Made by a program: the position numbers and the translations under genes. From positions 1-64,000 of the forward strand of contig NZ_JAMBOG010000014.1 of the NCBI RefSeq assembly GCF_023715525.1: a DNA stretch of 64,000 nt, in the 5' to 3' direction. Shown piece after piece: positions 8,453 through 16,022 of the stretch; the first letter of the stretch is position 1; every line of letters starts with the position of its first letter. Below the pieces are notes generated by a model. That model was given only the letters and a program-made list of their open reading frames with translations, was not told where the DNA came from and made no database searches. The stretch is from Kocuria rosea. GTDB lineage: Bacteria > Actinomycetota > Actinomycetes > Actinomycetales > Micrococcaceae.

Positions 8453-8568
8453 TGGCTCGCAGTCGGACCTGCGGCCCAGGCCGGAAAACAACCTCCCGCG
8501 TGCATGGACGTCTCCTTTTCATGCCATTTCTCAGGCCGCGTCATGCATGCCTTTCCTTAGGAAACATC

Positions 8569-8898
8569 ATGGAGAATCTGCGCAGGAATCTTGCGAGCGC
8601 TTTCATCGCCGCCGCCCTTCTCGGGGGATCCGCCGCCACCCCGGCCGCCGCAGGCGGTGATTACGACGACGACGTGTACTACTACTGCGATGAGCACGAT
8701 GAGTACTACGAGAAGGACGAGTACTACAAGCACCACCACGACCACGACGACGACAAGGACGACGACGACCACGACCACGACTGGGCGTGGCATTACGACG
8801 ACAAGGACGACGACTGGGACGACCACGACGATGACGATGGGGAGGGGAAGCACGAGAAGGACGACGACGACCACGGGCACCACCACGGGCAGCACTAG
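8569..8898 (+). CDS. Secreted Asp/His/Tyr/Lys-rich peptide, candidate metal binder
   Basis: The product has 109 residues. Residues 1-29 look like a signal peptide (MENLRRN, then a hydrophobic stretch, then ATPAAAG). The mature part is almost only D, H, K, Y, E and W, with runs such as HHHDHDDDKDDDDHDHD and a final GHHHGQH. There is one cysteine (DYDDDVYYYCDE). It should be disordered, highly acidic and able to bind divalent metals (Ca, Zn, Ni or Cu). Start: ATG 8569, with AGGAAAC just upstream; in-frame ATG 8500 lacks a ribosome site and would spoil the signal peptide. I recognise no family. The low-complexity reading is also open antisense, but only this strand has a ribosome site and signal sequence. 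Confidence 0.65.
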   Translation: MENLRRNLASAFIAAALLGGSAATPAAAGGDYDDDVYYYCDEHDEYYEKDEYYKHHHDHDDDKDDDDHDHDWAWHYDDKDDDWDDHDDDDGEGKHEKDDDDHGHHHGQH

Positions 8899-9008
8899 GA
8901 AGGTGCCCGCAGTCAGTGATCCGGCAGTCACGGGACCGAGCGAGGCGCTTCAGGCGAGGGGCGTGAGTGCCTGACGTCCCCGCGGGCGAACGCCTCGCGG
9001 CAGCTCTC

Positions 9009-9061
9009 CGCACAGCATCGGTGCCCCACCCGCCCGGCGGGTGGGGCACCGATGCTGTGCG
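9009..9061. terminator. Bidirectional terminator between convergent genes
   Basis: A perfect 25-bp stem (9009-9033 with 9037-9061) has a three-base loop. It lies 26 bases past the minus-strand marR stop and about 110 bases past the plus-strand peptide stop, so it can serve both. Confidence 0.8.
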
Positions 9062-9086
9062 CCGCCCGGGGACTTCCCCGCTGCAG

Positions 9087-9608
9087 TCACCCGGACAGCG
9101 GCGGCCCCTGCTCCGGGGCGTCCGTGGTGAGCAGGCGGAGCAGCCGCTCCAGCTCGGCGCGGTCCTGTGCGCCCAGCCGTGAGAAGTACTCCTCGGACTC
9201 GCGGTGCCGGTCCTCCCGGACCCTCGCGCGCAGGGCCTCCCCCCGGGGCGTCAGCGACACCAGGGTGGCGCGCCGGTCGGTGGGGTCGGGCACCCGTTCC
9301 ACGAGGCCCTTCTCCTGCAGCAGGTCCACGACCTCGGTGGCCGAGCGCGGGGCGATGTGCAGGACGTCGGCCAGCTGCTTCAGGCGCAGCCCGGCGGCCC
9401 CGGAACCGGCGCCGGAAGAGCAGGTCCCGTGCCGCTCGGAGCCGTGCTCCCGCGGCCCACGGTGCCCGGCGATGGCGTTGAGCGCCCGGAACTGGTGCGG
9501 GGTCAGGCCGAACGGCGCCAGCTGCAGGGCCCACCGGTGCCGCAGCCGCCGGAAGACGATGTGCAGGAGCTCGCCGAGGGGGGCCGGGTCGGGATCGCAG
9601 TGGGGCAT
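9087..9608 (-). CDS. MarR-family transcriptional regulator
   Basis: The 173-residue winged-helix protein has the recognition region LKQLADVLHIAPRSATEVVDLL, followed by the wing segment VERVPDPTDRRATLVSLT, the classic MarR DPxDRR signature. A 14-residue Gly/Ser/Ala insert precedes the HTH (CSSGAGSGAAG). It is divergent from an ABC exporter gene, with the start codons 72 bases apart. The gap holds a perfect 9-bp inverted repeat overlapping the exporter promoter, so it very likely represses both itself and the exporter until a drug-like ligand binds. Confidence 0.9.
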   Translation of the reverse strand: MPHCDPDPAPLGELLHIVFRRLRHRWALQLAPFGLTPHQFRALNAIAGHRGPREHGSERHGTCSSGAGSGAAGLRLKQLADVLHIAPRSATEVVDLLQEKGLVERVPDPTDRRATLVSLTPRGEALRARVREDRHRESEEYFSRLGAQDRAELERLLRLLTTDAPEQGPPLSG

Positions 9609-9626
9609 GGCCCCATCCTAATGGTC

Positions 9627-9655
9627 TTGTCGGTTACCTCATAGAGAGGTAACCT
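9627..9655 (+). promoter_or_regulatory. Exporter promoter overlapped by MarR-type operator
   Basis: GGTTACCTC (9632-9640) and GAGGTAACC (9646-9654) form a perfect 9-bp inverted repeat with a five-base spacer. It covers a promoter-like pair: TTGTCG (9627-9632) and TAACCT (9650-9655), 17 bases apart and facing the exporter. Binding here would block RNA polymerase directly. Confidence 0.75.
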
Positions 9656-9680
9656 CCTTAATACTTCCCGAGGAGGTCCC

Positions 9681-11612
9681 ATGACGACGACCCAGGACAC
9701 CGGCCGCGCCCGCACGTCCCCGCACCACGGCGGCGGGTCCGGTGGCGGCGTGCCCGGCATGCCCGGCGCCAGCCCCTCCGGCGGGGGCGGCGGCCGTCCC
9801 GCCCGGCTCGACCCCGCGGACCGCGAGCAGCTGGCCGGCCACCCCGTGAGCCTGCGCCGCATCGCGGCGCTGTTCGCCCCGCACAAGGGCACGATCGCCG
9901 TCGTCGTCCTGCTCATCACCGCGTCCTCGGTGATCAACCTCGCCCAGCCGTTCCTGGTCCGCGGCGTCATCGACGACGCCCTGCCGCAGCGGGACACCCG
10001 TCTGCTGCTGCTGCTGACCGCCGCGATGGTCGGGATCGCCGCGCTGACCGCCGTGATCGGCGTCGTCCAGACCTGGATGGCCACCGCGATGGGCCAGCGG
10101 GTCATGCACGCCCTGCGCGTGGACCTCTTCACCCACCTGCAGGCCCAGTCGCTCGGGTTCTTCACCCGGACCCGCGGCGGGGAGGTGCAGTCGCGGCTCA
10201 CGCACGACATCTCCGGCATGCAGTCGGTGGTCACCACCTCCGCCACCGGGGTGGCCTCCAACCTCACGACCGCCGTGGCGACGGCCGCGGCGATGGTGGC
10301 GCTGTCCCCGGCGATGAGCCTCGTCTCCCTGGTGGTCCTGCCCCCGGCCGTCTGGCTCTCCCGCCGCGTGGCGCTGATCCGGCGCGACGTCACCGACGAG
10401 CGCCAGCGGGAGCTCGCCCTGCTCCACACCCAGGTCGAGGAGGGGCTCTCCGTCTCCGGGGTCCGGCTGGCCAAGACCCTGGGCACCACCGCGCGGGACG
10501 CCGCCCGCTTCACCGACCGCTCCGGCACGCTCGTGGGCCTCGAGCTGCGCAGCCAGCTGGCCGGGCGCTGGCGGATGGCGACCATGCAGGTCGTCTTCGC
10601 GGCCATCCCGGCGGTCATCTACCTCGCCGCCGGCTTCCCGGCCACCAGCGGCGGGATGACCATCGGCACCCTGGTGGCCTTCACCGCCCTGCAGGGCACG
10701 ATCTTCCGCCCCGTCATGGGACTGCTGAACATCGGCGTGCAGTGGGTGTCCGCGCTGGCCTTCTTCAGCCGGATCTTCGAGTACCTCGACCTCGAGCCGC
10801 AGGTCAAGCCGCCGGCCGTGCCCGTGCGGCTGGACCCCGCCACCGTGCGCGGGGAGGTGCGCCTCGAGGGCGTGCACTTCGCCTACGACGGCGGGACCGA
10901 GGTCCTGCGCGGCATCGACCTGGTCCTGCCCGCGGGGACCACCACCGCCGTCGTCGGCCCCACCGGCTCCGGCAAGAGCACCCTCGGCTCCCTGCTGCCG
11001 CGGCTCAACGACGTGACGGAGGGCCGGGTGACGATCGACGGCACCGACGTGCGCGACGTCGACCCGGCGGACCTCGCGCGGATCGTCGGCGTCGTCTCCC
11101 AGGAGACCTACCTGGTCCACGCCTCCGTGCGCGAGAACCTCCTGCTCGCCGATCCGGAGGCCCCGGACGCCGAGCTGTGGCGGGCGCTGGGGGCCGCGCG
11201 CATCGCCGACACCGTCGCCCAGCTGCCGGACGGGCTGGACACCCTGGTGGGCGCCCGCGGCCACCGCTTCTCCGGCGGGGAGCAGCAGCGCCTCGCGATC
11301 GCCCGGACCATCCTGCGCAACCCGCCCGTGCTGGTCCTCGACGAGGCCACCAGCGCGCTGGACAACACCACCGAGGCCCAGGTCCAGGAGGCCCTCGACC
11401 GCCTCGCCGCCGGCAGGACCACCCTGACCATCGCGCACCGGCTCTCCACCGTCGAGAACGCCGACCAGGTGGTGGTGCTCGAGGGCGGACGCATCGCCGA
11501 GCGCGGCGCGCCGCGGCAGCTGCGCGCCGCCGGCGGCCCGTTCGCCCGGCTCGCCGCGCGCACGGGCCGCGGGGACGGGGACGCCGCCTCCGGAGCCCTG
11601 TTCACGCGCTGA
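9681..11612 (+). CDS. ABC exporter, fused membrane and ATPase domains (multidrug type)
   Basis: This 643-residue half-transporter has about 70 flexible Gly/Pro-rich residues, then a six-helix exporter domain (about 75-370), then the ATPase. The Walker A motif GPTGSGKST lies near 430, the signature FSGGEQQR near 530 and the Walker B LVLDEATSALD near 550. It should work as a homodimer exporting lipids, peptides or drugs. Start: an ATG with AGGAGG five bases upstream. The signature begins F rather than L, which is common. Control by the divergent MarR protein suggests a toxic-compound efflux role. Confidence 0.92.
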   Translation: MTTTQDTGRARTSPHHGGGSGGGVPGMPGASPSGGGGGRPARLDPADREQLAGHPVSLRRIAALFAPHKGTIAVVVLLITASSVINLAQPFLVRGVIDDALPQRDTRLLLLLTAAMVGIAALTAVIGVVQTWMATAMGQRVMHALRVDLFTHLQAQSLGFFTRTRGGEVQSRLTHDISGMQSVVTTSATGVASNLTTAVATAAAMVALSPAMSLVSLVVLPPAVWLSRRVALIRRDVTDERQRELALLHTQVEEGLSVSGVRLAKTLGTTARDAARFTDRSGTLVGLELRSQLAGRWRMATMQVVFAAIPAVIYLAAGFPATSGGMTIGTLVAFTALQGTIFRPVMGLLNIGVQWVSALAFFSRIFEYLDLEPQVKPPAVPVRLDPATVRGEVRLEGVHFAYDGGTEVLRGIDLVLPAGTTTAVVGPTGSGKSTLGSLLPRLNDVTEGRVTIDGTDVRDVDPADLARIVGVVSQETYLVHASVRENLLLADPEAPDAELWRALGAARIADTVAQLPDGLDTLVGARGHRFSGGEQQRLAIARTILRNPPVLVLDEATSALDNTTEAQVQEALDRLAAGRTTLTIAHRLSTVENADQVVVLEGGRIAERGAPRQLRAAGGPFARLAARTGRGDGDAASGALFTR

Positions 11613-11686
11613 GGGGCGCGGCACCGGCCCGGTACGCTGGATCCGCACCCGCCCCACGCCCACGAGGCCCCGGAGAGGACGCCGCC

Positions 11687-11869
11687 ATGAGGACACTCGT
11701 CGCCACGCTGCTCGTGGCCGCCCTGGTCATGACCTCGGCGGGGGCGCTGCTGACGTCCGTGGGCGTCGGGGAGTGGCTGCCGGTCGTGCTGCTCGCCGGC
11801 CTCGCCCATCTCGGGACGTTCCACCTGTACCGGCGCTGGCGGGAGAAGCTGGACCGCCCGGAGGACTGA
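11687..11869 (+). CDS. Small two-helix membrane protein, unknown function
   Basis: The product has 60 residues. Residues 1-25 and 30-45 are hydrophobic and would form two membrane helices; the tail HLYRRWREKLDRPED is basic then acidic and probably cytoplasmic. Start: an ATG after GGAGAGGACG. It follows the ABC exporter by 74 bases on the same strand and may share its transcript. No family is recognised. Codon usage matches the neighbours and the ribosome site is good, so it is probably real. Confidence 0.6.
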   Translation: MRTLVATLLVAALVMTSAGALLTSVGVGEWLPVVLLAGLAHLGTFHLYRRWREKLDRPED

Positions 11870-11889
11870 GCCCCCGCAGGCCGGTCGGC

Positions 11890-12618
11890 TCAGGCGAAGT
11901 CGGCCTTCTCGAGCACCACGTGCACGCTCGCGGGCCCATCCCCGGCCGGGCAGGTCACGAACCCGGCCGTGGCCGCGAGGTAGGCGCGGGCGATCGCGCG
12001 GTCCATGCCGCGGTCGTGCTCCAGGAAGTCCAGGGCGGTGGCCATGGCCCGGCGCAGCGTCGAGGCCTGCCGGCAGGTCCCCCCGTCGGCGTCGTCCTGG
12101 GCGTCCGCGTCCGGCGTCCCGAGGGCGACCCAGCGCTCGCCGGTCTCGGCGAACGCGTGCCGGAAGGCCACCGAGGGCGCCAGCCCGGACCCGGGCCGGC
12201 ACACGGTCAGGCGCAGCGGCCCGTGCGGGGTCCCGTCGGTGTCACCCTCGCCCGGGACAGGCCCCGTCACGGAGAACACCGCCCCGTCGGTGCGCACCGG
12301 CAGGTAGAGCACGGCGCGGGCCGGCGCCAGCGGGTCCTCCGCAAGCGCCTCGACCTTCACCACGTCCCCGGGCCGGGCCTCGGCGAGGAGCACGCAGCCC
12401 GCTTCCCCGGAGCGCTCGTCGTCAGCGGGGTCCACGCGGCCCCACGGGATGCTCCCGGGCACGGTCTGCGCGCCGGCGGAGCGCCGCACGCCCACGCCCG
12501 AGGAGGGGTGGGCGGCCATCGCCGCGGCGGTCGCGGCGGGCACACCGGCGACCACCCGCAGCGCCGGGCGGCGTCGGGGCCGGGGCGCGGGGGCGCGGCG
12601 GCCGGCGTGGTCGGTCAT
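11890..12618 (-). CDS. Secreted protein of unknown function
   Basis: The protein has 242 residues, starting at the ATG at 12618 behind GAGGAGACC. The open frame extends further upstream, but without a ribosome site. A basic twin-arginine-containing N-terminus (APRPRRRPALRVVAG) precedes an Ala-rich hydrophobic stretch, which suggests export. The mature part has four cysteines (GCVLL, TVCRPG, GTCRQ, VTCPAG) that could form disulfides and no recognised domain. The promoter region holds two direct repeats (12672-12701). Convergent with the small membrane protein, with 20 bases between stops. Confidence 0.6.
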   Translation of the reverse strand: MTDHAGRRAPAPRPRRRPALRVVAGVPAATAAAMAAHPSSGVGVRRSAGAQTVPGSIPWGRVDPADDERSGEAGCVLLAEARPGDVVKVEALAEDPLAPARAVLYLPVRTDGAVFSVTGPVPGEGDTDGTPHGPLRLTVCRPGSGLAPSVAFRHAFAETGERWVALGTPDADAQDDADGGTCRQASTLRRAMATALDFLEHDRGMDRAIARAYLAATAGFVTCPAGDGPASVHVVLEKADFA

Positions 12619-12934
12619 GGTGGTCTCCTCGGGGGGAAGGTCGAGCGCGATGGTCCGACAGTAAGGAGGGCGTGTTTCCGCACGGTCACCCGGTGTTTCC
12701 GGGCCGTGACGGGCCCTGCCGTACCCATGATGCAGGGGCCACCCCAACGTGTGACAGTGTTGCGCGCCCCGTCCCGGCCGGCCCTTTGTCCGGACATTTG
12801 TGCGGTCAATCTGACCAAGATCACATCCCAGGGGCCTTGGGCGTGGCCGGCAGCGGGCATAGCATCGATCGAGTCCCCTTCTCGGGCTCGATGAAGAGCC
12901 ACCACGCCCGCTCTTCCCGCCCGGAAGGAATCCC
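12619..12934. other. Divergent intergenic region
   Basis: This 316-base region lies between the minus-strand secreted-protein gene and the plus-strand MFS gene. It holds the direct repeat GTGTTTCCG twice (12672-12701) and a short dyad GGTCA-atc-TGACC (12804-12816) that could be an operator for the exporter. No small gene is convincing. Confidence 0.45.
12672..12701. repeat. Direct repeat GTGTTTCCG, 21-base period
   Basis: The nonamer occurs at 12672-12680 and 12693-12701, exactly two helical turns apart, 54 bases upstream of the start of the secreted-protein gene. Such phased direct repeats are typical of OmpR/PhoP-type response-regulator sites. Confidence 0.45.
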
Positions 12935-14152
12935 ATGTCGGCACCCCGCACCGCCCTGCTCCAGATCGTCAACGCCCCCGGCCCCACCGGCACCCGGCTC
13001 GCCCTCCTCGCCCTCGCCCTGGGCGGCTTCGGCATCGGGACCACCGAGTTCGCCTCGATGGGCCTGCTGCCGTTCGTGGCCGAGGACTTCGGCGCCTCGA
13101 TCCCCGCCGTCGGCCGGTCGATCTCCCTCTACGCCCTGGGAGTGGTCGTCGGCGCGCCCCTCATCACGTCCCTGGCCGCCCGGGTGGAGCGCAAGACGCT
13201 CCTGCTCGCGCTGATGGTCGTCTTCACCGTGGGCAACGGCCTGTCGGCGGCCGCGCCCTCCCTCGAGTGGCTCTACGTGGCGCGCTTCCTCTCCGGCCTG
13301 CCCCACGGGGCCTACTTCGGGGTCGCCGCCGTGGTGGCCGCCTCCCTCGTCGCCCCCGGGCGCCGCGGCACCGCCGTGGCCCGCGTCATGCTGGGCCTGA
13401 CGATCGCCAACATCGTCGGCGTGCCCGCCGCCGCCGCGCTCGGCGGCGCCCTCGGCTGGCGCACGGCCTACCTGCTGGTCGTGCTCCTCGGTGCCCTGAC
13501 CGTCACCGCGCTGGCCCTCTGGGTGCCGCGCACGCGCAGCGAGGGCATGGCCTCGGCGGCCCAGGAGATCCGCGCCCTGAGCCGGCCGCAGGTGGCCCTG
13601 ACGCTGCTGGCCGGGTCCGTCGGCTTCGGCGGCATGTTCGCGGTCTACACCTACATCTCCCCCACCCTCACGGAGCTCACCGGCCTCGACATCGGCACCG
13701 TCCCGTGGGTGCTGGCGGTGTTCGGCGTGGGCATGACCGTGGGCTCGCTGCTGGCCGGCCCGCTGGTGGACCGCTCGATCGAGGGCTCCGCGCTGGGCGC
13801 CGGAGCCGTCTCCGCGGTGGCCCTGGCCTTCTTCGGCCTGTTCGTCCACCTCCCGGCCGCGGCCGTGCTCGGCGTGCTGTGGATCGGGATCATGGGCTCG
13901 ATCTTCACGACCTCGCTCCAGGTGCGCCTGCTGCGCGAGGCCAAGGACGCCCCGTCGCTGACCGCCGCGATGAACCACGCGGCCTTCAACCTGGCCAACG
14001 CCCTGGGGGCCTTCCTGGGCGGCGTGGTGATCTCCGCCGGATGGGGTTACCGCGCCCCGGCCTGGACAGGCGTCGGCCTGGCCGTGGTCGGCCTGCTCAT
14101 CCTGGGCAGCGCCATCCGGCAGCGCCGGAGTGCCGCGGCCGAGCGCCGGTAG
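12935..14152 (+). CDS. MFS transporter, AraJ/YdhP-like DHA1 exporter
   Basis: This 405-residue, twelve-helix transporter has the first-helix motif GGFGIGTTEFASMGLLP, diagnostic of the AraJ/YdhP/CmlR-type DHA1 group of sugar and drug exporters. The motif-A-like loop reads LAARVERKTLL, and a GLPHGAYFG motif lies in helix 4. Start: an ATG nine bases after GGAAGGAA. It stands alone, divergent from a secreted-protein gene and convergent with another MFS gene (12 bases between stops). The substrate is unknown; efflux of a drug, sugar or chloramphenicol-like compound is typical. Confidence 0.85.
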   Translation: MSAPRTALLQIVNAPGPTGTRLALLALALGGFGIGTTEFASMGLLPFVAEDFGASIPAVGRSISLYALGVVVGAPLITSLAARVERKTLLLALMVVFTVGNGLSAAAPSLEWLYVARFLSGLPHGAYFGVAAVVAASLVAPGRRGTAVARVMLGLTIANIVGVPAAAALGGALGWRTAYLLVVLLGALTVTALALWVPRTRSEGMASAAQEIRALSRPQVALTLLAGSVGFGGMFAVYTYISPTLTELTGLDIGTVPWVLAVFGVGMTVGSLLAGPLVDRSIEGSALGAGAVSAVALAFFGLFVHLPAAAVLGVLWIGIMGSIFTTSLQVRLLREAKDAPSLTAAMNHAAFNLANALGAFLGGVVISAGWGYRAPAWTGVGLAVVGLLILGSAIRQRRSAAAERR

Positions 14153-14163
14153 CGCGCCACGGC

Positions 14164-15426
14164 CTATCGCCGGGCCGTCTTCTCGGCCCCGCTCACCACG
14201 AGCACCGCGCACGTGAACCAGATGGCCCCGGCCGGGCCCAGCGGCGCCGCGACGAGACCGGCCAGCAGCGGCATCGCCACCTGCCCCACCCGGTTGCCCA
14301 CGAGCCGGACCGCGAGCGCCGAGCCGCGCCACGAGTCGGGCACCGCGGTGGACACCAGCGTCATGGTGATCGGCTGCCCCAGGCCCAGGCAGAATCCGCC
14401 GACGAACAGCAGCACCGCGGCGAGCCAGGGCATCTCGATGACGGCCGGCGGAAGAGCGAGGGCGAGCCCCGCGCCGTAGAGGCTGACCAGCAGCATGGCC
14501 CGCCGGGACATCCGGTGGGCGAGCCAGGGCAGCAGGACGCGGGAGAGGATCGAGGCGCCGCCGCGCACCGCGAGCAGGGCCCCCACCCACGCCGGAGAGA
14601 CCCCGGCCCGCTCCCCCACCAGGGGCAGGAACGCCGTGAGGATGTCGAGCATCGCCAGCAGGGCCAGGGATGCCAGCATGTGCGAGGGAATCCCGGGCAC
14701 GCGCAGGATCCGCGCCATCGACGCCCGCGGCGCCGGCTCCTGGACCGCCTCGAGCTCGGCCGTGGCGGGATGGGCCTGCACCGCGGCGGCGCCGTCGGTC
14801 CGCTGCGCCCGCCCGCGCCCCGCCCCGGCGGCGAGGGCACGCAAGAGCATCACCGGGACCACGAGCAGCGAGAGCCCGGCCCCGATCCACAGCGACAGCG
14901 TGATGTCGGCGATCCGCTCGGAGGAGGCGACCCCGTTGCCGGAGCCCAGCAGCAGGCCGGCCAGCAGCGGTCCCGCCAGCTGGCCCGCCGAGAACGCGGC
15001 GGTGAACCAGCCGAAGCCCTTGTCCAGCTGGCCCTCCGGGGAGTAGCGGGCAACCGCCGCCTGCCCTGCGATCGTGAACACCAGGTGGCCCATGCCCAGC
15101 ACGGCGCTCGCCACCGCGACGAGCGCCACGCCGGGCGCTGCGGCCAGGCCCAGCGCCCCGAGGCTCAGGACGAGGGCACCGGCGACCACCATGGTCCGCA
15201 GCTCCCGCACGCGGTCGGTCATCCGGCCCAGCCACATGGCGGTGGCCAGGGGCAGCACGGCGTAGGAGGCCGTCACCAGGCCGACCGTCACGGAGTCGGC
15301 GCCCAGGGCCAGGAGCTTGTAGGTGGTGACCGGGCGGACCAGGTTCAGCGCCGTCTGCGTGAGCAGCGCACCGATCACCAGGAACCACAGCCACGCCCCG
15401 GAGCGGGCGGAAGCAGCTGGCGGCAT
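14164..15426 (-). CDS. MFS transporter
   Basis: This 420-residue protein has about twelve membrane helices and a central cytoplasmic loop (about 195-235) rich in charged residues. Motif A appears as WLGRMTDRVRELRTM in loop 2-3. No substrate signature is recognised. The gene starts three bases after the stop of the universal stress protein gene on the same strand and is almost certainly translated from the same message. It might therefore export or import something needed under the same stress. Confidence 0.82.
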   Translation of the reverse strand: MPPAASARSGAWLWFLVIGALLTQTALNLVRPVTTYKLLALGADSVTVGLVTASYAVLPLATAMWLGRMTDRVRELRTMVVAGALVLSLGALGLAAAPGVALVAVASAVLGMGHLVFTIAGQAAVARYSPEGQLDKGFGWFTAAFSAGQLAGPLLAGLLLGSGNGVASSERIADITLSLWIGAGLSLLVVPVMLLRALAAGAGRGRAQRTDGAAAVQAHPATAELEAVQEPAPRASMARILRVPGIPSHMLASLALLAMLDILTAFLPLVGERAGVSPAWVGALLAVRGGASILSRVLLPWLAHRMSRRAMLLVSLYGAGLALALPPAVIEMPWLAAVLLFVGGFCLGLGQPITMTLVSTAVPDSWRGSALAVRLVGNRVGQVAMPLLAGLVAAPLGPAGAIWFTCAVLVVSGAEKTARR

Positions 15427-15429
15427 CCC

Positions 15430-15789
15430 TCAGGAGCGCCGGGGCTTGACCGCGATCACCGGGGCGTTGGCCTCGAGGAGGACCTGCTGGGCCGCACTGC
15501 CGAGCAGCAGCTTGCCGACCGGGCTGCGGTGCTTCACCCCGATCACGATCGCGGAGGCGCCGACCTCCTCCGCCGCGTCGAGCAGCTCGCCCACGGCGTC
15601 GCGGTTGCGGGCGTCGGGGGTCCGGAAGCTGACGGGCACGCCGTCGAGCTCCGTGGTCTCGGGGTCCAGCTGGGTGCCCTCGAGGTTGAAGACCAGCAGG
15701 TCCTCGCGGCGGCGGGCGGACTCCTCGACGGCGGCCGCGAGCGCGGCCTCGCCCTCGGGGGTGCTGGTTCGGGCGACGACGACGGTCAT
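15430..15789 (-). CDS. Universal stress protein (UspA family)
   Basis: This 119-residue single Usp domain begins with the MTVVVARTS strand. It has the conserved late segment ASAIVIGVKHRSPVGKLLLG followed by SAAQQVLLEANAPVIAVKP, matching the ATP-binding G-2x-G-9x-G(S/T) motif. It is shorter than the usual 140 residues, mainly before the second half. Start: the ATG at 15789 with GGAGG upstream, rather than the longer frame reaching 15954. First gene of a pair with the MFS transporter, and divergent from tctC. Confidence 0.85.
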   Translation of the reverse strand: MTVVVARTSTPEGEAALAAAVEESARRREDLLVFNLEGTQLDPETTELDGVPVSFRTPDARNRDAVGELLDAAEEVGASAIVIGVKHRSPVGKLLLGSAAQQVLLEANAPVIAVKPRRS

Positions 15790-15914
15790 GGGGGCCTCCG
15801 CAGTGGGGACGGGAATGGGGACGAAAAGCGAGTCCCACCCTACGGCGGAACCTGTGACGGGTCTCTCCTTGCGCGTGAGCAGAACGAGCAGAACCAGCAC
15901 AACAATCACTACCG

Positions 15915-15955
15915 TGTGAAATCGAACACAACCCCGGGGCGTGATCCCTGTCACG
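15915..15955 (+). promoter_or_regulatory. Two CRP/GlxR-like sites upstream of tctCBA
   Basis: TGTGA-N6-ACACA (15915-15930) differs from the CRP/GlxR consensus TGTGA-N6-TCACA at one position. CGTGA-N6-TCACG (15940-15955) keeps the GTGA/TCAC core. Their centres are 25 bases apart, and they lie between usp and tctC. A CRP-family regulator responding to cAMP would fit carbon control of a carboxylate transporter. Confidence 0.5.
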
Positions 15956-16022
15956 TTATGTTTCCGTGAGCGGCTCGGTCAGAGCCACGCACCGGTCCAT
16001 CACGACGGAAGGCACGATCTCC

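Larger units (their letters stand above)
8137..8568. other. Long intergenic region with AT-richer segment
   Basis: About 430 bases without a convincing gene. Bases 8141-8250 are clearly less GC-rich than their surroundings and hold a dyad (8148-8164). In addition CATATTG (8156-8162) can pair with CAATATG (8187-8193) while CATCGC (8165-8170) can pair with GCGATG (8193-8198), which is an interleaved, pseudoknot-like order. The right part carries a promoter-like site with the palindrome at 8441-8452, upstream of the acidic peptide gene. Confidence 0.5.

Noticed and set aside
8691-8890. Possible simple-sequence repeat or CRISPR-like array
   Set aside because: The GAC/CAC repetition is irregular, codon-phased and lies inside a coding frame with a signal peptide; there are no spacers.
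8557-8931. A valine-rich antisense frame opposite the acidic peptide
   Set aside because: The GAC/CAC codons of the peptide read as GTC/GTG on the other strand, so poly-valine is expected; no ribosome site or plausible membrane topology.
12821-15931. A 1036-codon minus-strand frame spanning two MFS genes
   Set aside because: It runs across genes on both strands, is rich in Arg/Gly/Ala and has no recognisable domain.
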